From: an uncultured Candidatus Altimarinota bacterium
GTDB taxonomy: Bacteria; Patescibacteriota; Gracilibacteria; BD1-5; UBA6164
DNA length: 6,323 nucleotides
Reading direction: 5' to 3'
Assembly (NCBI GenBank): GCA_937864995.1
Contig: CALMDL010000060.1
Location: 1 to 6,323 of the forward strand
Shown here one piece after another: positions 1-4,847 of the stretch. The stretch's first letter is position 1. Each line of letters starts with the position of its first letter. The notes beneath the pieces were generated by a model. That model worked only from the letters and a program-made list of their open reading frames with translations, did not search any database and was not told the origin of the DNA. Made by a program: the position numbers and the translations under genes.

Positions 1-1169
1 CTTGAAGATAATATTCAAAATGCTTTTCTTAAACTTACAAGTTTATTTAAAAATCAAAGTTTTGGAAGTAGGTCAGATAGTGGTCTAATTGCCATAATAA
101 AAACTACACTCCACCAACTTAAATCAAACATAAATCACATGAAATTATTTATAAATAAATAATTTCAATACAAATTATCATTTAATTTATTATAAAACCA
201 TGAAAAAGGAATAATAGTTAGAGAAATTATTATAATAATCCATGAAAATATATTTATTCAAGGTATATTTCAATTAAAAATTATATCTTTACATAAACCA
301 GCATATATTCTAGAAATTGTAAAACTTTCATTAAAAATTAAATCTATTGGATGTCATCTATTTATAAGTCATTCTTTAACTGAGTCAACCATTTCTGGAT
401 TTCAACAAATGTAGACTTCATCATTTAATCATATTTTATTTAAACAATCTGTTACTCTTCAAGTTTCTCATTTATAATTTTCATCAGGTTTAGAGACTTT
501 TATTATAACTTTTGTATTTGGATAACTTTCTAATTTTTCTTTATAGTAAATATCTTTTTCAAATCTAACTCAAAAAATAATAGTTTTTTCTATTTCTTTT
601 GGACAAGATTCTAGCATAGAAATCATAGGAGCAAGTCATGTTCCTGTAGCAATGAAAACTTTTTTATTTGTAGAATCTTTTAAATAAAAATTTCATAAAG
701 CTCATAGAAATGAAATTTTATTTCATATTTTTAATTTTTTTAGGTAATCTGATCATCTTCATTTTTGAAGTAATTTTACATTTAAAGTAAAGCTATTTTT
801 TGATGCATTTGCAACAGAATATGATCTAGAAAATTTTCAAACTAAATCTGAAGCTTGAAGTGAAATATATTGACCTGGTTTAAAAGAGAAATCAGAGGTT
901 TCAAAAGTTATTTCTAAAACATCATCATTTAACATATTTTTTTCTTTAACTATAGCATTTTTAAAGCTAAGTTTAAAGTTTCATATTTTTTCTACTTTTA
1001 TAACATTTACAGGACACATAAGTTCTGCTTGAAGTATTTCAGATTCTTTTCATTCATAATCATTGCTTATAACCTTTGAAGTTGGATTTACTTTAAATAT
1101 ACTTGGACAAACTGTTTCACAATTTCTACAACTAATACATCAAGGTATTACTTTTACTTCTTTTATCAT
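1..1169 (-). CDS. Ferredoxin–FNR–ferric-reductase-like membrane fusion protein (3' part missing)
   Basis: Read with TGA=Gly this is an open frame of 389 codons with no stop before the window edge. Residues 1-60 resemble a single-cluster [4Fe-4S] ferredoxin: C11, C14, C17 and C52 fit as ligands, and C21 is in CxxxCP. Residues 65-285 look like a ferredoxin/flavodoxin-NAD(P)H reductase, with the FAD motif RSYS at 115-118, GQY at 99-101, the nucleotide-binding segment ATGTGLAPM at 174-182 and CGNPEM at 255-260. A hydrophobic helix spans about 306-325 and another about 345-362. They are followed by RP (362-363) and SLRKAFG (379-385), like the region before RRxLGL in ferric-reductase/MsrQ-type domains. 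The haem-ligand histidines expected in that family would lie beyond the edge. The inferred role is to move electrons from NAD(P)H across the membrane. The gene overlaps apbE by 7 nt. An ATG 7 nt upstream (1174-1176) is in another frame. Of 26 glycines, 23 are TGA. The first two domains are secure; the membrane-domain family is likely but incomplete. Confidence 0.85.
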
Positions 1170-2005
1170 ATATCATTTAATTTGCAATTAAAATTATTAC
1201 TCTTGTAAATATTTCAATATTTGTCAATTATTAATCATTCTAATCATTTTATACTTCATAAAATTTTTATAGATTCTTCTAGTGGAGTTACAAATAATGC
1301 AGTAGAAAAAATATCAGAAAAACTTGAAAGTTTATGAGTAATAAATAAAGCTATTTTATCATTTTGAGACTTATTATTTTTTGGATTTATCAAGTGGTGT
1401 CATAATTTTGTTCTTCTTTTATTTGGGCTAGAAGATGCTATAGAACAATTTTCTAACTCTATTTCTCAAATTATTTTTTTATCATCAAAGGGGTCTTCTA
1501 AATATATTTTATGTTTACCTTTTAATCTTATGTCTCATCCAAAGTTTATTATATAGTTATCAAATTTTTTGTCTAATATAGTGTAAATTTTGTCTATAAT
1601 ATATCATTTACCAACTGCTCATAATTCTATTGAAACTCAATTTTTTAAATATATATTATTGTTTTCAATTTCTATATTTTTATATCAATAATTATATTCT
1701 AATTTTTTTTCTTCTATTCAATAACCAATATTTTCTAAAAAGGGAAGGATAGTTATATCAAAATATCAAGAAGTAATTATTGAAACTTTTTTGCATAATT
1801 CTATAATAGAAAAAAGTTCTCAATCTATTTGAGAACTTTTTTTCATATTCAAATTATATAAATAATTTCATTTTATAAATCTAGAATATTTATTCTCAAA
1901 ATTTTGTGCTTGAATAAAACAATTTTCAATTAAATCGGTATCTATATTTTCCGAATTAATTGTTATATCAAGTCTTGATCAAAATAAATTTCTAGAGTAT
2001 TTCAT
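1163..2005 (-). CDS. apbE: FAD:protein FMN transferase, ApbE family
   Basis: The frame has 280 codons under code 25 and ends in TAA. ApbE enzymes cleave FAD and attach FMN to a Ser/Thr hydroxyl of target proteins, using Mg2+. Family landmarks appear in order: FGS at 8-10 (for the usual MGT), SGYFDITILP at 79-88, SIELGAVGKGYIID at 125-138, NFGGDIRLKG at 154-163, the HHLINP motif at 203-208 (usually HxIDP, so Asp is Asn here), and FSDIFSTALFV at 229-239 with the metal-site Asp231. The length is slightly short for the family because there is no signal peptide: the protein begins directly at the first domain strand, and an in-frame TAA a few codons upstream excludes a longer start. This predicts a cytoplasmic enzyme, whereas many ApbE proteins are exported lipoproteins. 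The gene lies 4 nt after the lipoprotein gene, its probable substrate, and overlaps the redox fusion by 7 nt. 17 of 21 glycines are TGA. An intrinsic-terminator-like hairpin lies in codons 55-66. Confidence 0.93.
1810..1842 (-). terminator. Terminator-like hairpin inside apbE
   Basis: Two perfect 14-nt arms (1810-1823 and 1829-1842) enclose a 5-nt loop. On the apbE transcript the 3' arm ends in six U, like an intrinsic terminator, although the stem has few G-C pairs. It lies in codons 55-66 of apbE. If it works, it would lower apbE and fusion-gene expression relative to the lipoprotein gene. Coupled translation might suppress it. The structure is seen directly; its function is inferred. Confidence 0.5.
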
Positions 2006-2009
2006 ATAA

Positions 2010-2411
2010 TTATTTTAATGCTTTTTTAAATGCTTCAGTAGTTAGTGATCAACCAGCAATATCTGCAGTTTTTGCTTCTTCAATAGTTTTTCCAACTAAT
2101 GTTTGAACAGCAGTATTGTAATCTTTTAAATCCCAAGTAGTAGCACTTACATCAATAGTTTCAATTTTTCATTCACTATCTAAAGTATAATCTATAACCA
2201 TATCAACTTCTCAAGTTGGATTTGTATATTTCGCGTCTAATCTTGTTAATTTACTTGTATTTGCAGCATCTTCTACTAGAGTTTCTAATTCAGCATTAAT
2301 TTGATTTGATATTTCAATTGCGTTTTCATCTTCAACAACTTTAGTTTCATCAACTTTAGCTCCACAAGAAGCAATAAAAACAGTTAGTATTAATAAATAT
2401 AAATATTTCAT
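2010..2411 (-). CDS. Small lipoprotein with FMN-binding-domain-like C-terminus
   Basis: The frame has 133 codons with TGA=Gly at residues 67, 81 and 121; under the standard code it would stop after 66. The N-terminus is a lipoprotein signal: Lys2, a hydrophobic stretch at 3-13 and the lipobox IASC, with the acylated Cys16. An acidic, probably helical linker follows at about 20-55. Residues 65-133 are consistent with a minimal FMN-binding domain (the NqrC/RnfG/PplA type): beta-rich EVDMVIDYTLDSEGKI, then TLVGKTIEEAKTADIAG, then AGGSLTT at 119-125, which aligns with the SGATLTS flavinylation site. Ser122 would carry the FMN instead of Thr. The family's Asp lies one residue closer than in the usual DxxSGAT. 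The placement just before apbE supports the assignment. It should sit on the outer face of the membrane as the final acceptor of an electron relay. Similarity is short and inferred by eye, so the domain is probable rather than certain. Confidence 0.75.
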
Positions 2412-2420
2412 ATTTAAAAC

Positions 2421-2431
2421 GTTATAATATA
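2421..2431 (-). promoter_or_regulatory. TATATTATAAC start-proximal motif of the lipoprotein operon
   Basis: The 11-mer ends exactly 9 nt before the ATG at 2411. The same arrangement precedes rplL and rplJ. It contains a -10-like TATAAC. If it is a -10 box, transcription would start within a few nt of the start codon and the mRNA would be nearly leaderless. No good -35 is seen at normal distance; a TTGACT further upstream on this strand, near 2467-2472, is too distant. A role in translation initiation is the alternative. Confidence 0.5.
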
Positions 2432-2474
2432 AATTTAACAGATGTATTTTATTTTTTAGATAAGAAAAGTCAAA

Positions 2475-2503
2475 TTTTTTACTATAAAAAGTATAGTAAA
2501 AAA
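2475..2503. terminator. Second hairpin downstream of rplL
   Basis: Perfect 12-nt arms (2475-2486 and 2492-2503) enclose a 5-nt loop, with T-runs at the 3' end on the minus strand. It follows directly after the main rplL terminator and probably backs it up. It separates rplL from the redox operon, so the lipoprotein gene needs its own promoter. Confidence 0.5.
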
Positions 2504-2530
2504 AGAACTCTTATTAAGAGTTCTTTTTTA
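2498..2530 (-). terminator. Intrinsic terminator of rplL
   Basis: The 9-bp stem AGAACTCTT (2504-2512 with 2516-2524) has a 3-nt loop, followed on the minus strand by a run of U (2498-2504). It begins 13 nt after the rplL stop codon. A-tracts on both sides make it potentially bidirectional. Confidence 0.85.
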
Positions 2531-2542
2531 TTTTTGAAATAA

Positions 2543-2917
2543 TTATTTTACTTCAACAGTTGCACCAGCTTCTTCTAATTTAGCTTTAATTTCATTAGCT
2601 TCATCTTTAGAAACACCTTTTTTAACTTCACCACCATTATCAGCTAAGTCTTTACCTTCTTTTAATCCAAGACCAGTAATTTCTCTAATAACTTTAATTA
2701 CACCAATTTTTGAAGCACCAGCGTTAGTTAAAACTACGTCAAATGAAGTTTTTTCATCTTCACCAGCAGCAGCTCCACCAGCAGCTACCATAACAGGAGC
2801 AGCAGCAGATACACCAAATTCTTCTTCCATAGCAGTAACTAAGTCATTTAATTCAACAATAGTTAATTCTTTAACTAAGTCCATAATTTGAGCAGCATTT
2901 TTTGATAATTCAGCCAT
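2543..2917 (-). CDS. rplL: 50S ribosomal protein L7/L12
   Basis: This 124-residue protein is full length for L7/L12, the stalk protein that binds L10 as dimers and recruits translational GTPases. The N-terminal dimerisation domain covers about 1-33, an Ala/Gly-rich hinge about 36-52 ([16 protein letters not shown]), and the C-terminal domain about 55-124. The factor-binding face is visible: [33 protein letters not shown], given here in pieces as [20 protein letters not shown] and GGEVKKGV. It has no TGA codon: all 13 glycines use GGN. The start is preceded by the TATATTATAAT motif and no Shine-Dalgarno sequence. A 177-nt structured gap separates it from rplJ, longer than usual for this gene pair. 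Two terminators follow. Confidence 0.98.
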   Translation of the reverse strand: MAELSKNAAQIMDLVKELTIVELNDLVTAMEEEFGVSAAAPVMVAAGGAAAGEDEKTSFDVVLTNAGASKIGVIKVIREITGLGLKEGKDLADNGGEVKKGVSKDEANEIKAKLEEAGATVEVK

Positions 2918-2926
2918 TTTTACAAA

Positions 2927-2937
2927 ATTATAATATA
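2927..2937 (-). promoter_or_regulatory. TATATTATAAT start-proximal motif of rplL
   Basis: This includes a perfect TATAAT whose last base is 9 nt before the ATG, the same spacing as for rplJ and the lipoprotein gene. It may be a -10 box giving a nearly leaderless rplL mRNA in addition to the promoter at 3078-3086, or an AU-rich ribosome-recruiting site. Confidence 0.5.
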
Positions 2938-2955
2938 AAATAAAATTTTTAATTT

Positions 2956-3077
2956 CATTGTAGAATTTATTTCAATATCTGTTAGATTCAGTTTTCTTAA
3001 AAACAGACACTGAATCAGTTCCACAATGATTTCTAACTATTAATAGTTAGTTTATGACTCCCTAATAATAGGGAATC
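2956..3077 (-). promoter_or_regulatory. Structured rplJ–rplL intercistronic RNA
   Basis: Three elements can fold on the minus-strand transcript. The first is a hairpin at 3056-3077 with an 8-bp stem around CCC/GGG. The second is an 18-nt perfect palindrome, CTAACTATTAATAGTTAG, at 3033-3050. The third is a long hairpin whose outer stem pairs 3019-3028 with 2956-2965 (10 bp, one G-U) and whose inner stem pairs 3009-3016 with 2985-2992 (8 bp). None ends in a long U-run, so they are not obvious terminators. They may stabilise or process the mRNA, or regulate L7/L12 dosage relative to L10. No known RNA family is recognised. Confidence 0.6.
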
Positions 3078-3086
3078 ATTATACCA
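3078..3086 (-). promoter_or_regulatory. Extended -10 element TGGTATAAT before rplL
   Basis: TGG plus a perfect TATAAT lies just after the rplJ stop codon. The -35 position falls inside the rplJ end and has no clear match, which extended -10 promoters tolerate. Transcription from it would start near 3070 and include all three hairpins in a leader of about 150 nt for rplL. Confidence 0.5.
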
Positions 3087-3094
3087 AGCATTAA

Positions 3095-3658
3095 TTATTC
3101 AGCATCTTTTTTAGCTGTTAATTCACCAACTTTAGTTTTACCTTGAGCTTCAACTTCTTTAGCAGCAGCATCAACAAATCTTGCAAGTTTTGAAATAGGA
3201 GATTTCATAGAACCAACAAGTCTTGAAAGTAGAGTTTCTCTTGAAGGCATAGAAGCAAGTACTTTTGTTTCTTCTTTTGATTTAACTTCTCATTCAAAAA
3301 TAGAAACTGACCAAGCCATTTTACCTAAATCACCTTTTTTACCATTAACTTCTTTCATAAAAGCATTAACTTTTCCAAGTCCAGAAACAGAATCTGCATT
3401 TGAACATATAGCACCAACTTGTCCTTCTAATGAAGATACTTCTAAATCAATATTTAATGCTTCTTTTATTGCTTTAACAACAATTGTTTTTTTAGCTAAT
3501 GTATAAGTTGCATCAACTTCTCTTAAAGATTTTCTTAAATCTGAAAATTCTTCAACAGTCATTTTGTTAGTAGTAGCAAAACCGATAGATTTAGCTTCTT
3601 TAAATTTAGATACTAATTCATTAAATATCTCTGATTTTTTTTGTTTTGTAACAGCCAT
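3095..3658 (-). CDS. rplJ: 50S ribosomal protein L10
   Basis: The frame has 187 codons under code 25, close to the usual L10 length. An in-frame TGA (Gly123, in SIFEGEV) would cut the protein to 122 residues under the standard code. The part after it clearly continues the family (LASMPSRETLLSRLVGSM, then SPISKLARFVDAAAKE), which is independent evidence that TGA is read through. The N-terminal 1-100 carries the rRNA/L11-binding half (MAVTKQKKSEIFNEL, TVEEFSDLRKSLRE, YTLAKKTIVVKAI). The C-terminal helix binds L7/L12 dimers. A lysine-rich tail ends in TAA. The gene is preceded by an L10-leader-like RNA and a terminator, so autoregulation is likely. rplK and rplA are not adjacent: the upstream gene is rpmE, behind its own terminator. 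Confidence 0.97.
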
Positions 3659-3667
3659 TTTCGCTTA

Positions 3668-3678
3668 GTTATAATATA
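3668..3678 (-). promoter_or_regulatory. TATATTATAAC start-proximal motif of rplJ
   Basis: This 11-mer is identical to the one before the lipoprotein gene, again 9 nt from the ATG. It lies downstream of the attenuator, so if it is a promoter it would bypass L10 feedback. If it is a translation signal, it acts on the long leader mRNA. Confidence 0.5.
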
Positions 3679-3694
3679 CAATTACTTTCTAGAT

Positions 3695-3731
3695 AAAAAA
3701 ATCCTTTTTCTTTAAGTCAAAGAAAAAGGAT
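3695..3731 (-). terminator. Attenuator-type terminator in the rplJ leader
   Basis: Perfect 13-nt arms (3701-3713 and 3719-3731; ATCCTTTTTCTTT and its complement) enclose a 5-nt loop and are followed on the minus strand by six U. It lies between the L10-leader-like RNA and rplJ, 37 nt before the start codon. In Bacillus subtilis, L10(L12)4 binding to such a leader causes termination upstream of rplJ; the same arrangement is inferred here. It could also be read as a terminator on the plus strand, but no gene there needs one. Confidence 0.8.
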
Positions 3732-3769
3732 AGAGTTTTTATAAAAATCTTTTTTTGGTTTTTAAGTCT

Positions 3770-3826
3770 ATTCCTCTATTATCTCGGTAGGTCTTATTTT
3801 GTTGCCAACTGTCTTTGATATAGAAA
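3770..3826 (-). promoter_or_regulatory. Ribosomal protein L10 leader (autoregulatory RNA)
   Basis: The minus strand carries AAAGACAGTTGGCAAC (3801-3816) followed by GACCTACCGAG (3783-3793). These resemble the conserved parts of the L10 leader upstream of rplJ in many bacteria (a GACAG...GG segment and CCUGCCGAGG). It sits between a promoter and the attenuator in front of rplJ. The L10-L12 complex would bind it. The match is by eye; exact limits are uncertain. Confidence 0.72.
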
Positions 3827-3834
3827 GTAATTAG

Positions 3835-3861
3835 ATTATATACAAAAAAATTATAAGTCAA
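3835..3861 (-). promoter_or_regulatory. Promoter of the rplJ leader
   Basis: A -35 box TTGACT (3856-3861) and a perfect -10 TATAAT (3835-3840) are separated by 15 bp, slightly short. The start point would be near 3828, giving a leader of about 170 nt that contains the L10 RNA and attenuator. It begins just after the rpmE terminator. Confidence 0.6.
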
Positions 3862-3872
3862 GAAAAAACAAT

Positions 3873-3903
3873 AAAAAACTTCCAATATTATTGGAAGTTT
3901 TTT
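3873..3903. terminator. Intrinsic terminator of rpmE
   Basis: Perfect 14-nt arms (3873-3886 and 3890-3903) enclose a 3-nt loop: AACTTCCAAT pairs with its complement, with A/T runs on both sides giving a U-run in either direction. It begins 7 nt after the rpmE stop and insulates it from the rplJ promoter. Confidence 0.85.
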
Positions 3904-3910
3904 ATGAGAA

Positions 3911-4165
3911 CTATTTTTTCATAGATTCAGCTTTTTTCATTCTAGCATAGAATTTATCAACTGCACCTGTTTTAAGTATTTTTTGTTCACCAGTATAGAA
4001 TGGATGAGAAGCAGAAGAAGTTTCTATAAAAATACAAGGGTAAGTTTTACCTTCATATTCGAAAGTATCAACTGTTTTAGCTGTAGAGTTAACTTTTAAA
4101 ACAAAATCAGCACTTCTATCAACTAACAAAATTTCTTTTGATTCTGGATGTATTCCTGTTTTCAT
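3911..4165 (-). CDS. rpmE: 50S ribosomal protein L31, type B-like
   Basis: This 84-residue protein ends in TAG. L31 motifs are clear: MKTGIHPESKEILLVDRSAD at 1-20, FVLKVNSTAKT at 21-31, and SSASHPFYTGEQKILKTGAV at 50-69, then a basic KFYARMKK tail. L31 bridges the two ribosomal subunits. The paired zinc-binding cysteines of the A type are absent (only Cys44 is present), so this is the zinc-independent form; its symbol is often rpmE2. All four glycines use GGN. No Shine-Dalgarno and no start-proximal TATATTATAA motif is seen. No promoter stands out in the gap after tRNA-Leu, so it could be read through from the tRNA cluster. Confidence 0.95.
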   Translation of the reverse strand: MKTGIHPESKEILLVDRSADFVLKVNSTAKTVDTFEYEGKTYPCIFIETSSASHPFYTGEQKILKTGAVDKFYARMKKAESMKK

Positions 4166-4234
4166 AATTGTTAATTTTAATTTGTTCGCCTAGTACGAAG
4201 CAAAAATATAAATATATTTGGATTTTGAGAAGGT

Positions 4235-4301
4235 TTGCATCTCGCTAATGCTCGATGTAAATTCTCTTCCGACTCGCAAGCTTGTCGCAAGTGGAATTTA
4301 A
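4235..4301 (-). repeat. tRNA-trailer element, copy A (after tRNA-Leu)
   Basis: This begins directly after the CCA of tRNA-Leu. On the minus strand it can fold as an outer stem AAATTC/GAATTT, an inner stem CTTGCGAC (4284-4291) with GTCGGAAG (4266-4273, one G-G mismatch), and a separate hairpin CATCGAGC-ATTA-GCGAGATG containing a G-A/A-G tandem. It is related throughout to copy B. It lies in the 136-nt gap before rpmE, where no other gene is seen. It is noticeably richer in G and C than the protein genes. Confidence 0.75.
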
Positions 4302-4386
4302 TGGTGCCGAGGGCGAGACTCGAACTCGCATGCGATTAAGCATTGGTTTCTAAGACCAACATGTCTACCAATTTCATCACCCCGGC
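4302..4386 (-). tRNA. tRNA-Leu(UAG)
   Basis: This 85-nt tRNA includes an encoded CCA. The acceptor arms GCCGGGG and CCTCGGC pair with one G-T. The anticodon stem TTGGT/ACCAA encloses the loop CTTAGAA with anticodon TAG, and there is a long variable arm as expected for Leu. The T-arm loop is GTTCGAGTC. It decodes CUN leucine codons, mainly CUA. It is last in the three-tRNA cluster. Confidence 0.97.
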
Positions 4387-4400
4387 ATTTAATAATAGTA

Positions 4401-4475
4401 TTGCATCTCGCTAACGCTTGATGTAACTTTCCTTCCGATTCTTGACTACTGTCAATCATCGCAAGAGAAACTTAA
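4401..4475 (-). repeat. tRNA-trailer element, copy B (after tRNA-Tyr)
   Basis: This begins directly after the CCA of tRNA-Tyr and aligns with copy A from its first base to its last. It shares TTAA, CTTGCGA, TCGGAAG, TTACATC and TTAGCGAGATGCAA. The inner stem is CTTGCGAT/ATCGGAAG, where the closing pair is T-A instead of C-G. The central loop is longer and holds its own TTGAC-AGTA-GTCAA hairpin. The last hairpin is CATCAAGC-GTTA-GCGAGATG. Confidence 0.75.
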
Positions 4476-4560
4476 TGGTGGGCAGAGAGGGAGTCGAACC
4501 CCCGAAAGCATAGCTAGCGGATTTACAGTCCGCCCCATTTGGCCACTCTGGAATCTGCCC
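4476..4560 (-). tRNA. tRNA-Tyr(GUA)
   Basis: This 85-nt tRNA includes CCA. The acceptor GGGCAGA pairs perfectly with TCTGCCC. The anticodon stem GCGGA/TCCGC encloses CTGTAAA with anticodon GTA, and a long variable arm is typical of bacterial tRNA-Tyr. A36-A37-A38 makes it a substrate for MiaA, whose gene lies nearby on the other strand. Confidence 0.97.
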
Positions 4561-4566
4561 AAAGTA

Positions 4567-4627
4567 TAAAAAAATTACGAGTTACGAATCAAAGATAAAA
4601 AATTATTTTAAACTCGTAGTTCGTAAT
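4567..4627 (-). terminator. Inverted repeat and U-run between tRNA-Thr and tRNA-Tyr
   Basis: The 14-nt arms (4574-4587 and 4614-4627) match except at two adjacent positions and are followed on the minus strand by seven U. It may end or attenuate transcription after tRNA-Thr, or mark processing. On the plus strand the two mismatches become G-U wobble pairs, so the fold is actually better there. The 26-nt loop makes a strong terminator doubtful. Confidence 0.45.
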
Positions 4628-4642
4628 TGTTTTTGTTGTAAA

Positions 4643-4718
4643 TGGAGCCAATAATCGGATTTGAACCGATGACCGTTCGCTTACAAGGCGAATGCTCTAC
4701 CAGCTGAGCTATATTGGC
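4643..4718 (-). tRNA. tRNA-Thr(UGU)
   Basis: This 76-nt tRNA includes CCA. The acceptor GCCAATA pairs perfectly with TATTGGC, the D-arm AGCTCAGCTGGTAGAGC is standard, the anticodon stem TTCGC/GCGAA encloses CTTGTAA with anticodon TGT, and the T-loop is GTTCAAATC. The discriminator base is U. It is the first gene of the cluster after the promoter. Confidence 0.97.
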
Positions 4719-4738
4719 ATGTTTCATTTGCGAGAGAC

Positions 4739-4766
4739 ATATTATTAAAAATCATAAATATGTCAA
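4739..4766 (-). promoter_or_regulatory. Promoter of the tRNA cluster
   Basis: A consensus -35 TTGACA (4761-4766) and a -10 TAATAT (4739-4744) are separated by 16 bp. The start would fall near 4732, about 14 nt before tRNA-Thr. It is the best sigma70-type promoter in the window. The rest of the 129-nt gap to miaA is A/T runs, in which no clear miaA promoter is seen (TTGAAA at 4794-4799 and TATATT at 4811-4816 are too close together). Confidence 0.75.
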
Positions 4767-4847
4767 AACTTTTTTTGAAAAAAAATATTTTTCTTGAAAA
4801 AAAGCTTTTATATATTACACTTTTAAAAATATTTGTAAAATTTAATT

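Noticed and set aside
1174..1176. Alternative ATG start for the ferredoxin fusion
   Set aside because: It is 7 nt upstream and therefore out of frame with the ferredoxin sequence; it belongs to the apbE 3' end region.
1..2411. Apparent pseudogenes or a gene desert with many in-frame TGA stops
   Set aside because: The interruptions are all TGA, fall on conserved glycines, and vanish under code 25; the reading frames are otherwise intact and of normal length.
2956..3077. Short repeats in the rplJ–rplL gap as a CRISPR or insertion sequence remnant
   Set aside because: The repeats are inverted arms of hairpins, with no regular direct repeats with spacers, no transposase fragment and no target duplication.
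3290..3658. Truncated 122-residue L10
   Set aside because: The truncation is only the TGA codon; conserved C-terminal L10 sequence continues in frame to TAA at 3095.
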